This document shows positions 1 through 8,437 of a stretch of 64,000 nucleotides of DNA, one piece after another (within the stretch, counting starts at the first letter, position 1; the number at the start of each line of letters is the position of its first letter). The notes under the pieces are model-generated. The model worked only from the letters and a program-made list of their open reading frames with translations. It had not been told where the DNA came from and searched no databases. The stretch comes from an uncultured Desulfobacter sp. Lineage in GTDB: Bacteria > Desulfobacterota > Desulfobacteria > Desulfobacterales > Desulfobacteraceae. The translations under genes and the position numbers were made by a program. Location: contig NZ_OY761445.1 in NCBI RefSeq assembly GCF_963664415.1, forward strand, positions 956,501 to 1,020,500. The letters are read 5' to 3'.

Positions 1-767
1 AGCATGATTTCCAGCACCATCAATATCAGAATCGTACCAAAAGCATGGGCCCTTGAATACTGGAACAAGTTGAACCCGAAAATCAACACTGCCAGAACAG
101 CGGACATCACCCCATTGGCCTTGATCCACTGCCACAGGGAGAAATAAAAATTTTTCTGTTGTTTGAGAAAGAACTTACGGGTAGAAATCGACGTCAGAAA
201 CCACACCCCCACCATAATCAACAATAACTTGTCGTATCCGGCAAGGAGTTTGAAATGCTCCCGCTTAATGTAGTTCATGGCCATGAATGATGCATATAAA
301 AACCCCAGGTCCAACACCACAGCCCATAAGGAAATGTTTCCAATATGCCAGGGTAAGCTCTCTGGATCACCGTAATTCTCAGTTCCAGTATGAAAGGAGT
401 TATGCCTCCGGCCATGTATCCCAGCCCATACCAAAAGCTCAAGGCACAATAAAGCTGCACACACGGATAGGATAAAATACCTAGAGTAAAATGCTGTGCC
501 CATCATCACAAGGACAAAGGCAAGGCAATATCCCAGATAAATCATGGAAATAATCAGTCTGTGTGCTCCAGACCAGAATGATCTATGGGTTTTAACCTGA
601 AATTTCTTTGCAACTAAAGAAGAAATAACCCAGCACCCGGCAAAAATATAAAACAGACGTAGGTAAGCCGGCGGCAGATCAAACCCGTTGAATTTTATAT
701 ACCCGGCACAAAAAAAGGATACTATTAGCAGGAAGATATCCACAAAAATAAATTTTGAAATAGACAT
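1..767 (-). CDS. Membrane protein, N-terminal part cut by the window edge (possibly a polyprenyl-phosphate sugar transferase)
   Basis: A frame of 255 codons runs from ATG 767 to the left edge with no stop, so the C-terminus is missing. Upstream in the same frame lies a double stop near 885. The protein begins MSISKFIFVDIFLLI and is mostly hydrophobic segments joined by short basic loops. Residues 10-56 (ending WVISSLVAKKF) and 153-199 (ending WFLTSISTRKF) align without gaps at D, Y-I-K, Y, L, W, S and K-F, so a membrane unit of about 47 residues appears duplicated. Long membrane N-termini like this occur in WcaJ-type enzymes that load the first sugar-phosphate onto undecaprenyl phosphate; their catalytic domain would lie beyond the edge. 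The position at the end of a polysaccharide locus fits, but another membrane enzyme is possible. That it is a real gene is fairly sure; the function is not. Confidence 0.6.
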   Translation of the reverse strand, partial: MSISKFIFVDIFLLIVSFFCAGYIKFNGFDLPPAYLRLFYIFAGCWVISSLVAKKFQVKTHRSFWSGAHRLIISMIYLGYCLAFVLVMMGTAFYSRYFILSVCAALLCLELLVWAGIHGRRHNSFHTGTENYGDPESLPWHIGNISLWAVVLDLGFLYASFMAMNYIKREHFKLLAGYDKLLLIMVGVWFLTSISTRKFFLKQQKNFYFSLWQWIKANGVMSAVLAVLIFGFNLFQYSRAHAFGTILILMVLEIM

Positions 768-996
768 GGTAAAATCTTTGTACAAACGTCTTATTTTCCC
801 TTTGCTATTGAAAAAACAAATAGTGATTTTTTTTAGTATTTTGTTTCCAGGACAAGAACACCTTGTTTGGATGCAAATGCATCATCAGGAAGGCTTAGGG
901 TGCCACAATTTATGGTCTATAAATAGCATAACCAACTGTTATTTAGAGTTTTTATTTCAAAAGAAAAAGTAATTTATCAGGCCACAGCTGAATAAA

Positions 997-1318
997 TCAA
1001 CGCTCATGGGCACAGGTATAATCAAATCCCGCGAACAACCATCTCATCTGCTTCTGGACGATGGCAATGCCCTCCTCACAAGACTCGGGCCACTTGAAAT
1101 AGTGCTTTTCTACCCGTTTAACACCATAAGCAGAATCCATTGTGGTCCCGGTATAGGATTTTGGAGATTATTCGGCTTCGATTACAAAAAAACAAACAGG
1201 TTGCCGGGAAAAAAGATTAAGATCAATCGCCTGTTCGACCATAATTAAAAATCTGTTGATGGCTTTGCGCATATCGGTACTGCTCTCTACAACCACTGAG
1301 ATCCTGCCTGGGAATGGT
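997..1318 (-). pseudogene. IS66-family TnpB (IS66 Orf2) remnant
   Basis: Read on the minus strand in shifting frames, this stretch gives the TnpB signature in order: a TDMRKAIN motif, then an LNLFSRQPVCFFV segment, then YRDHNGFCLW, then KRVEKHYFKWPES, ending QMRWLFAGFDY and a TGA at 997-999. The parts lie in at least two frames (shifts near 1175 and 1125), so no intact protein is made. TnpB is the accessory protein of IS66 elements. No matching TnpA or TnpC is nearby: the IS66 element at 13.0-16.4 kb is of a type with TnpC only, so this is debris of a different IS66 element. The identification rests on remembered family consensus. Confidence 0.7.
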
Positions 1319-1351
1319 TTTTGTATTATTGGGAATGGTTTTTGTATTATA
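1310..1351. repeat. Tandem duplication of a 21-bp unit
   Basis: The unit beginning GGGAATGGTTTTTG occurs twice head to tail (1310-1330 and 1331-1351) with one mismatch at the last base. It lies at the 5' side of the TnpB remnant and looks like a slippage duplication in decaying DNA. The rest of 1352-1480 holds nothing recognisable. Confidence 0.85.
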
Positions 1352-1480
1352 TTGATCGAACCGTTCTTACAAGCGTAAATAAATTTATTTTCGGGAATTG
1401 ATTACAGCAAGTAGACGTTGAGATAAATCCTACGGGACAAATGAGATACCGGAAGATGGAGGTAGTTTGACGCTTACCAA

Positions 1481-2269
1481 TCAAATGCGGAGTCTTCGTC
1501 TAATACGCATCAATCTGTATTCAAAAGACTGCTTTAGCGTAGGAACAGTGTTATACGTCGCTTCAGGATCTGGATTAGGTAAATAGTCTGTATCGCCTCT
1601 TTCCAGTTTGTCCAGAGCCTCAAGCATGGCTTTGGGCGCATAAATATAATTCTTGTGTGCCAGGCTTGCAAAGGTTTCTCCCCTTTCCACTACAAAACGT
1701 TTCTGCACCACAATCGCACCGGAATCTATACTTTCTTCAACAAAATGAATGCTCACCCCGGTCTCTTTTTCCCTTTTAAAAAGCACCCAGAACGGCGTCA
1801 GGCGCCCCCTGTTCCTGGGCAGCAGGGCATTGTGCCGGTTCAGTATACCTAAAGGGGCAATTGAAAGAAGCTCTTTTTTGATGATGAACTGACTCTGGTT
1901 GATGATCACATCCGGCGTTAGCTTTTTTAATTTATCCAGATATACACTGCTGTTGGGATCGTCGGTGAAATCAACCGGAATGTCATACCTGCCGGCAAAT
2001 CCTGCCAGAGAAGCATCAGACCCCAGAGGCAATTTTTTTCGCAGCCGGTATCCGATTGTCTTCAAGCCATATTCCAGAAAAATGGGTATACCCATGATCA
2101 GCATCAGGCTCACCAGATATACAATTCTGGACCGTTTCTCACCTATTTTAAACCGGCCCCCTCTGGCAATGGTCAATCCGACAATATCATCGGCCCTGTG
2201 CCGGATAATTTCCTTTATAAAATCTATTGTATAGACAGGGTCTTCCATTGTTATAATGACGATTTTCAC
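1481..2269 (-). CDS. Formyltransferase-fold protein, probable sugar N-formyltransferase
   Basis: A 262-residue protein of the methionyl-tRNA formyltransferase fold, which moves a formyl group from 10-formyl-tetrahydrofolate to an amine. Counting from GTG 2269 the protein opens MKIVIITMEDP; the catalytic triad is visible as N144 and H146 in LGILNRHNALLP and D182 in ESIDSGAIV. A hydrophobic stretch near residues 50-65 is unusual for a soluble formyltransferase. The GTG start is chosen because it overlaps the stop of the upstream polysaccharide deacetylase gene as GTGA, a translational-coupling arrangement; a start at 2293 would overlap by 28 nt. In a polysaccharide locus and coupled to a deacetylase, the likely substrate is a freed amino group on a sugar (inference). 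Initiator tRNA formylation is unlikely because the C-terminal tRNA-binding domain is absent. Confidence 0.75.
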   Translation of the reverse strand: MKIVIITMEDPVYTIDFIKEIIRHRADDIVGLTIARGGRFKIGEKRSRIVYLVSLMLIMGIPIFLEYGLKTIGYRLRKKLPLGSDASLAGFAGRYDIPVDFTDDPNSSVYLDKLKKLTPDVIINQSQFIIKKELLSIAPLGILNRHNALLPRNRGRLTPFWVLFKREKETGVSIHFVEESIDSGAIVVQKRFVVERGETFASLAHKNYIYAPKAMLEALDKLERGDTDYLPNPDPEATYNTVPTLKQSFEYRLMRIRRRLRI

Positions 2270-3186
2270 AGTAATAGCCCTGTTTTCTGGCAATAGTCTT
2301 TAATGGTTGTAAACCGGTACCCCCGGCTATGATAAAAACGGATCTCTTTTTCATACAGTTTAATTGCCGCCGGTCCCAGATTATTTGTCTTCAACTTTGA
2401 ACGCAGAACATCCCTTAAAAGATAACTGATATAATTTGAAGACCTTTTTTCAATCGTTCTTTGTTCATGGGACTCATCAATAAATTCATTGGGATGAATA
2501 TCAAAGACAATCGGTTTCTTGTTCATCTTTGCCTCAAAATCAAAGCCGATGCGCTGCAAGGATGTCAGTTGCGGAAAGATACGCAGGGTTGTACCCACAT
2601 AAGGAAATAAAAACGCAGTCAATGGGAGTTCCACCAGACCACTGTTCCCTTTTTTTAAAATATTGTTTTGATCCACCCGGTAAGGCAGCCGAGGGGCCAT
2701 CATCCATTTGAGTTTTTTCATCCCGCCAAACGAAAGAAAAAAATCAAACCGCTGAGAAGCTACTGAACTGTCAATCCGGTAGCCGGTTTCAATCAGTGCT
2801 CTGGCTGTGTCCTGATTAACCCGCAACGCAGGAGCCCTAAAAGATATGACATTTTGACCAGAAATATCTTCCAGCAATTTTTTAGAGTATGCCAAATGGG
2901 CTTTCTGTTTTTCAAAAGGCATCAAATCAAACCCGTTCTCAGGCAAATGCGACTTGCCATGAGACCCCACTTCATGACCATCCTTCAGAACCATTCGTAC
3001 CACCTGAGGAAACAGCCTGGCAATGTAGGCGGTAAAAAAAAACGTGGTCGTTACCGAATATCGGCGGTAAATGTCCAAAAGAGCCGGCATACCCTCTTCC
3101 AATACTTTAACGCCGGTTTCATACCTGAGAGTATTGAACCAGATGGAGGTAGTTTCAACATCATTTGTAAATAAAGAATATTTCAA
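2266..3186 (-). CDS. Polysaccharide deacetylase family protein (NodB homology domain)
   Basis: A 306-residue carbohydrate esterase 4-type protein, expected to remove N-acetyl groups from a glycan or amino sugar. Motif 1 appears as TNDVE (D9, E11), the metal-binding motif 2 as HEVGSHGKSH (H76 and H80), and motif 3 as FRAPALR. There is no signal peptide, so it probably works in the cytoplasm. It sits 1 nt after the DUF354 gene stop and its TGA overlaps the start of the formyltransferase, so the three genes form one operon. The variant TNDVE in place of TFDD is typical of deacetylases of exopolysaccharide loci. The coupling to a formyltransferase suggests de-N-acetylation followed by N-formylation (inference). 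Confidence 0.85.
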   Translation of the reverse strand: MKYSLFTNDVETTSIWFNTLRYETGVKVLEEGMPALLDIYRRYSVTTTFFFTAYIARLFPQVVRMVLKDGHEVGSHGKSHLPENGFDLMPFEKQKAHLAYSKKLLEDISGQNVISFRAPALRVNQDTARALIETGYRIDSSVASQRFDFFLSFGGMKKLKWMMAPRLPYRVDQNNILKKGNSGLVELPLTAFLFPYVGTTLRIFPQLTSLQRIGFDFEAKMNKKPIVFDIHPNEFIDESHEQRTIEKRSSNYISYLLRDVLRSKLKTNNLGPAAIKLYEKEIRFYHSRGYRFTTIKDYCQKTGLLL

Positions 3187-3187
3187 A

Positions 3188-4237
3188 TTAATCCAACTTA
3201 TGAGATTGTTTTGTTAAAAATCCTTCAATAAATTTAACAAGATAGTCTGTCAAATCAATTTTGTCTTTGAGTAATTTGGATTGTTTTATTTTGTAATCAA
3301 TGTCAGCAGTTAAGATTTCCACTCCTTTTTCAATCGATGCATCTTGATCCAAAGCAGATTCTGAATAATTATAAACCAAACCATAAAGGTTTTCTTCTTC
3401 AGTCGTGTAACATCTTCCATCATTGTCAATAAAGATAGCCGGCACTCCCAAAACAGCTGCTTCTGAAGCCATGGTCGCGCTTTCCCCATATATCAGCTTT
3501 GAATACGCTATTGCATCATGCATCATATGCGGTGGAATTTTTATTCTGTATTTTTCAAGTTCGAGGGGCAATGGTTTTTCAGAACTTATGAACACCTTAC
3601 AATATTTTTCGAACTCCTTAACGGCTTTCATTTTATTCTCTATACTTATACCATAATGCCCATAATCATGATTTGCAGTCCAAGAGACGAATCGTAAAAT
3701 AACATAAGGCGCATCTTCATTTAGCTTGAGAACTGAAAAAATAGTTTTGTTAGGGGAAAAATAATTTGGATGTAAATAGCTTAATTCCATATAGCTTTTA
3801 AAACGGATATGCTTTTTTCCAAAATCATACTGAAAAATATCAGGAGTTAAAATGTGTGTGGCAAATGGGACATAAAATTTTTGATTTAATCGAGCATTGT
3901 CTGTGTCATCTAAAAAAATTGAAGGCTTTTTGATTATTTTTGCCACATGCGTTAAATAAACGGCACCAAAACTGATAAGCAAATCAGGCTTGAAGCTAAT
4001 TGCCTTAAAATACAATAAAAAATCAGCAAAAATCAAATAAAATAATTTGCCAAGTTTTGAATTTGCACCTGCACCTCTTGAAAAAAAAAATATTTTATAA
4101 GCTTTAAGCAGTTCAAAAACCGGATATCTTTTCCTTGCAGAAACCAAGATTCTGTGATCCTTTTTTTCAAGCGTTTTTATCAAGTTCTTGAAATAATGCA
4201 CATGGGCAGGATGACCTATATCAAAAAAAATCCTCAT
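3188..4237 (-). CDS. DUF354 family protein (GT-B-like fold)
   Basis: A 349-residue protein opening MRIFFDIGHPAHVHYFKNL, the hallmark start of DUF354 proteins, which have a GT-B fold related to UDP-GlcNAc 2-epimerases and glycosyltransferases. A later segment with YSKLIYGESATMASEAAVLG matches the GT-B donor-site helix with a conserved E. Members are common in surface-polysaccharide loci but their reaction is not firmly known. The gene follows asnB by 33 nt and precedes the deacetylase by 1 nt. Its function here is inferred only from context: a glycosyltransferase or epimerase acting on an amino sugar. Confidence 0.8.
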   Translation of the reverse strand: MRIFFDIGHPAHVHYFKNLIKTLEKKDHRILVSARKRYPVFELLKAYKIFFFSRGAGANSKLGKLFYLIFADFLLYFKAISFKPDLLISFGAVYLTHVAKIIKKPSIFLDDTDNARLNQKFYVPFATHILTPDIFQYDFGKKHIRFKSYMELSYLHPNYFSPNKTIFSVLKLNEDAPYVILRFVSWTANHDYGHYGISIENKMKAVKEFEKYCKVFISSEKPLPLELEKYRIKIPPHMMHDAIAYSKLIYGESATMASEAAVLGVPAIFIDNDGRCYTTEEENLYGLVYNYSESALDQDASIEKGVEILTADIDYKIKQSKLLKDKIDLTDYLVKFIEGFLTKQSHKLD

Positions 4238-4270
4238 ATGACGCCTTTCGCATGGATTCCAATAAAGCCG

Positions 4271-6115
4271 CTATCGAAGCACATGCTTGGTTTTTCCATT
4301 GATAAAATGCCGGTACCACAATTCCAGATTAATCCATTTCCATATTTCCTTGGCAATATCAGCTCTTCCTATTCGATGGTCTTGAAACCCTTTTGTACAC
4401 TTCTTAGGATCCAAATAACCGCGCTCTTGAAATGCCTTAGAAGTTATAAGGTTCTCTATAAAATCACTAAAGCTTTTGGTTCGAAACCATGTTTCCCAAG
4501 GTGTCGCAAATCCAATTTTGTCCTGCCTATTGCATATGTTCTCAGGCAAAACACCTTGCATGGCCTGGCGGAGAATCACTTTGGTAGTTGCGTTAATAAT
4601 AAGTTGCTCTCTTGGCAGGCTAAGTAACCCTTCAACGATATTATAATCCAGAAAAGGTACCCTTGATTCCAATGAAAACCACATACTGTTATGGTCTTCC
4701 CATTTGAGGAGATGTTCTAATTTATGCTGGAAATGTTGTAGAAGTGACTGGTTCAGTGTTGCTGGGTTGTAGAGATCGCCTTTAATGGCTGAATGGTCTT
4801 TAAATGAATGATAAAATCCATCTCTTGTGAAATTATGAGATTGTTTCGCCAAAAAGTTTTTTAAAAATGAAGGGGCCATATATAACCCCAGGTATTTGAA
4901 AGCCATAACAGAATGGAATTTCTCAAAATATGCCTTCATTTCCCTAACCATCTGAACAAACTTGCCCGCCAGAAGCAATTCTTTATAAAAAGCTCCAAAA
5001 AAATAATGATATCCGGCAAGTTCTTCATCGGCTCCCTGGCCGTCCAGGGTCACCTTAACGTGTTCACCTGCGAGTTGCATGACCTTAAACTGGGCATAGG
5101 GGCCAAGTGTAGCGACCGGTTCAGCGTGGCATTGGATAAAGGTATCCAAATCCTGTAAAAGAGAATCGGCAGTTGGCCGAACAAAAAACATATTCTTAAG
5201 ATGTGTCTGGTATTCGGCGATGAAATCACTTTCATCTGCTTTGAGGCCTTTTCCATATACCGCAGAAAACGTATTCACATCCGACTTGTTAAATTCTTTC
5301 AATAAGATGGACACAATACTCGATGAATCCAATCCGCCACTCAAACAAACACCAACCGGCACATCACTTCTCAGGCGTAGCTCTATCGATTTACTAAACG
5401 CCTCATAGAAGTCACCGGACGATTGAAAGGGCTTATCCAGATGTTCCTCAAGAACATACCATTTTCTAATTTTCAATTTTCCGTGCTCTATTGTGGCATA
5501 CGAACCCTTGGGAAGTTTAAATATTTTATCAAAAAAAGTATCATCACCCTGATCCGTTCGATTATATACCAAGTACTCAAAGACAGCCTTATCATTGGGT
5601 TGGACTCTCTCCATAAAAGGTAGCAATGCCCGTTGTTCAGATGCAAACAAAAATTTTTGATTATCCACATAGTAATAAAAAGGCTTAATGCCGAAACGAT
5701 CTCTTGCCGCGAACAATTTTCGGGTCTTTGTATCAAAAATTACAAATGCAAACATCCCATTGAATTTATCAAGGCATCCAGGACCCCACTCAATAAAAGA
5801 GTACAGTACAACTTCTGTATCTGAGCAGCTCTGAAATCGGTATTTATGTTCGAGTTGCTTTCTCAGTTCTTTATAATTATATACTTCCCCGTTGTAAATC
5901 AGGCAGTAACGCCCATCTTCGCTGAACATGGGCTGATGCCCAGCCATAGAAAGATCAATAATGCTAAGGCGGACATGTCCAAGACCTACCGACCCATTGA
6001 CAAACATCCCTTCATCATCAGGCCCCCGATGCTTCATTAAAGCCATCATTGACTGAATACATGCTGGATCAATTTTTTTATCGTCAAAATTTATTTGGCC
6101 GCAAATACCACACAT
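4271..6115 (-). CDS. asnB: Asparagine synthase (glutamine-hydrolysing)
   Basis: A 614-residue class II amidotransferase. Mature C2 (MCGICGQINF) is the glutaminase nucleophile, followed by the domain motifs HRGPDDEG, YNGEVYN and ARDRFG; the synthetase domain has the pyrophosphate loop SGGLDSS at 259-265 and the late motif ESRVPFLDYNIVE. It uses glutamine and ATP to amidate aspartate. Copies inside polysaccharide loci, as here between a toroid-fold protein and DUF354, are often thought to amidate uronic acids or otherwise modify sugars; no residue seen here decides that. Length and motifs are complete, with no frameshift. Confidence 0.9.
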   Translation of the reverse strand: MCGICGQINFDDKKIDPACIQSMMALMKHRGPDDEGMFVNGSVGLGHVRLSIIDLSMAGHQPMFSEDGRYCLIYNGEVYNYKELRKQLEHKYRFQSCSDTEVVLYSFIEWGPGCLDKFNGMFAFVIFDTKTRKLFAARDRFGIKPFYYYVDNQKFLFASEQRALLPFMERVQPNDKAVFEYLVYNRTDQGDDTFFDKIFKLPKGSYATIEHGKLKIRKWYVLEEHLDKPFQSSGDFYEAFSKSIELRLRSDVPVGVCLSGGLDSSSIVSILLKEFNKSDVNTFSAVYGKGLKADESDFIAEYQTHLKNMFFVRPTADSLLQDLDTFIQCHAEPVATLGPYAQFKVMQLAGEHVKVTLDGQGADEELAGYHYFFGAFYKELLLAGKFVQMVREMKAYFEKFHSVMAFKYLGLYMAPSFLKNFLAKQSHNFTRDGFYHSFKDHSAIKGDLYNPATLNQSLLQHFQHKLEHLLKWEDHNSMWFSLESRVPFLDYNIVEGLLSLPREQLIINATTKVILRQAMQGVLPENICNRQDKIGFATPWETWFRTKSFSDFIENLITSKAFQERGYLDPKKCTKGFQDHRIGRADIAKEIWKWINLELWYRHFINGKTKHVLR

Positions 6116-6168
6116 TTAAACTTGTTTCCTAAATTTCTAATAAGTTTTTCATCTCCTTTGGGGCTTTC

Positions 6169-7428
6169 CTATACGTGATTGCCCACCTCGGGGGGGGCTT
6201 CCTGAGGCTTCCCGCTATGCGGAAGGAGACTCATTGACTTTAACAATTGAGTTAAAGAAAAAAACAATTGTGCCTGTGGCCAGCGTAGATATGGTACATT
6301 ATTTTTTTTCCCAAAAGTAGAGACCCTCGTGACAAAATAGCCTTCATTTAATTGGAAATTATTTATTAAATCAATGGCCAATCTCATACTTAATTGATAA
6401 GAACCCTCGATTTCATCTCTTAATAAAACTCCCAACGAAATCCCTTCCGCATAATCATACATCTCAATTTTCCTAAATTTTGGATTTTTAATTTTGGTAA
6501 AGTGGATTGGAGTACCGTCGTCTCTAAACATTGAAGTCCTATAATAACGATGACCATTAAGGATACAGTCAAGAATACTCTTTTTATTTAATATTTTATA
6601 TGATTTGTATAAGTTTTTTAGAACAAAACATGTATGAAAATTATCAATAAATCTGGAATCAGGGGCATAGTACCATGATCCATTTTCAAGTTGATTTGAT
6701 AAGACAAAATTTATATTACGCTCTGCTTTTTCTTTATATTCTATAATGTCAAATAATTTATATGCTGTTAATAATAAAGCTGCTCTATATGTATTTGCAT
6801 TTATAACCGTACTATGATCAATAGGTCCGTAACTACATGCTGTTTCGAAATTGGAAATATTTGTCTCATTTAAGTCATAAGCTGCATATTTTGCGATATG
6901 TTTTAAAACTGTTAAATATTTCTCTTCATTGGTTATTTCAAATAGTTTTAAAATCACATCAAAACAATAAGGTGTCACAGTAATAAAGGGTGTCCCTGCA
7001 GGATACTTACCCCATGGCGTAATCCACTCATAAGGATACCCCCACCCCAGTCCCGATTTTGTTTTTGTAGCATCTAATAATAAATTATCTATATTTTTTT
7101 TTGCTAAATTCAGAAAGTTATCGTCATCATAATACTTATAAAGATTTAAATATCCGAGTGCAAAGTGTGCATCGCCAATAGCAAACCTTCTTTTTTCAGC
7201 AAATAATTTTCGAGTTGAAGGCATATAACTTTCTAAAAATTGCAATAAAATAACAATTGGTGCTCCTGCTGCTTTATTTTTCTCGAACAACTTTTTTGAA
7301 AAAACTCCGAGTTTAGAGCCCCAAAAATCAAACTGGTCAAATGAATAAAAACCATATGTATTTAACCAATTTTCGAATAACTGAGTTGATTTTACAACTT
7401 TATTCGTCAATTCACATTCATTGATCAT
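6169..7428 (-). CDS. Predicted alpha/alpha-toroid protein of a polysaccharide locus
   Basis: A 419-residue protein without signal peptide or membrane segment. Repeated helical blocks with aromatic-rich motifs (FAIGDAHFALGYLNLYKYY, GWGYPYEWITPWG, TVTPYCFDVILKL, ENGSWYYAPD) resemble six-hairpin toroid enzymes such as terpene-cyclase-like or glycan lyase/hydrolase folds. The exact reaction is not recognised. It begins the strongly AT-rich block, next to a sulfotransferase gene and 53 nt before asnB. The last 20 residues, rich in P and G, come from a GC-rich palindromic stretch (about 6180-6230) quite unlike the rest of the gene, so the original stop may have been replaced. Confidence 0.7.
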   Translation of the reverse strand: MINECELTNKVVKSTQLFENWLNTYGFYSFDQFDFWGSKLGVFSKKLFEKNKAAGAPIVILLQFLESYMPSTRKLFAEKRRFAIGDAHFALGYLNLYKYYDDDNFLNLAKKNIDNLLLDATKTKSGLGWGYPYEWITPWGKYPAGTPFITVTPYCFDVILKLFEITNEEKYLTVLKHIAKYAAYDLNETNISNFETACSYGPIDHSTVINANTYRAALLLTAYKLFDIIEYKEKAERNINFVLSNQLENGSWYYAPDSRFIDNFHTCFVLKNLYKSYKILNKKSILDCILNGHRYYRTSMFRDDGTPIHFTKIKNPKFRKIEMYDYAEGISLGVLLRDEIEGSYQLSMRLAIDLINNFQLNEGYFVTRVSTFGKKNNVPYLRWPQAQLFFSLTQLLKSMSLLPHSGKPQEAPPEVGNHV

Positions 7429-7465
7429 ATATAAACCTTCAATTTCTTCTAAATCTTTTAATCAC

Positions 7466-8395
7466 TCAATAATAATAACAGTATTTATTAATCTTTTTGC
7501 CAAACAATTTAGACAATTTTTTGTTATCTGATGAAAAAATCTGACGAATTCTTTCTACTTGATCATGTTTTAATAATTTACGTTTTTGTTTTTTTCTTAT
7601 TAGGAAATTATCTAAAATTCTTATAATATTCTTCAAAAAAAGCCAGACCTTGTATGGCGCTTTTGTCTGAGTTTTTGACTCTATTGTTTCAATATGTTTG
7701 ACAAGCAAAATATTCAAAAATCGTATCAACTGGATTCCCCAATAAGATGGAGCGACATTTGCAGATTTTTTATCCTTATCATAGTATGGAGATAAATCGT
7801 GCTGAAGATATTTTGATAAATCGTCGAGAAACCTTTTTCGATTATGTTTTAAGTCTTCCTGGAGCAAGATTAACACATTAGATTTATCAAATACGGAATA
7901 AAGTATGTCTATAATTATTGAATACCTGTAATCAACATTTTTGACCCAAGAATCATTTTTAAATACCAACTTGTCAAAAAAAGATGAAGGACCTAACTTA
8001 CCTCCTTGAAGAACGTATTGGGTATATCGTGACAACAACATATCCACTTGATTTCTAACTATAAGAATTATCTTAATATCTGGTATGTATTTTTTAATTC
8101 TATTGGCAATCAACTCGACACTTTTGAGATTTGTACATGCACATTTAAGTTCCGGATGTATAATAGGTAAAATAATATGTTCCTGACTCTCAATAATAAT
8201 TTGTTTTTTTGAAGCGTTCTTAAAATGATCTGAATACCATTCAATTCCCTTTTCATAATTTTTTGATGATAATGGAAAAAAGAAATTTGTTTTGTAGACA
8301 AAAAACAATTCTTTTTCTTTTCGAAAAATATTTTGAATCCATGTTGACGCAGCCTTAGATAAGCCAATGTGTAAAAAATTGGGTAATTTTTGCAA
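7466..8395 (-). CDS. Sulfotransferase family protein
   Basis: A 309-residue PAPS-dependent sulfotransferase. The 5'-phosphosulfate loop is seen as IGLSKAASTW (10-19), with the serine/threonine pattern of the family, and the 3'-phosphate-binding motif as VRNQVDMLLSRY with conserved R and S. The C-terminus is strongly basic. It would transfer sulfate from PAPS to a sugar hydroxyl, or to a carrier, in the cytoplasm. It lies between a GT4 gene and the toroid-fold gene in an AT-rich operon. Sulfated O-antigens are uncommon, which makes the gene notable. No other sulfation gene is in the window; PAPS could come from elsewhere in the genome. Confidence 0.8.
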   Translation of the reverse strand: MQKLPNFLHIGLSKAASTWIQNIFRKEKELFFVYKTNFFFPLSSKNYEKGIEWYSDHFKNASKKQIIIESQEHIILPIIHPELKCACTNLKSVELIANRIKKYIPDIKIILIVRNQVDMLLSRYTQYVLQGGKLGPSSFFDKLVFKNDSWVKNVDYRYSIIIDILYSVFDKSNVLILLQEDLKHNRKRFLDDLSKYLQHDLSPYYDKDKKSANVAPSYWGIQLIRFLNILLVKHIETIESKTQTKAPYKVWLFLKNIIRILDNFLIRKKQKRKLLKHDQVERIRQIFSSDNKKLSKLFGKKINKYCYYY

Positions 8396-8437
8396 TGGAT
8401 TTGCCTCAGAAAATTATTATTTATAACAAAAATTATA

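Noticed and set aside
1006..1248. 80-codon plus-strand frame in the left intergenic region
   Set aside because: The opposite strand gives the TnpB motif series, so this is its shadow.
4154..4627. 157-codon plus-strand frame opposite asnB and the DUF354 gene
   Set aside because: Antisense to complete genes; no domain, no start signal.
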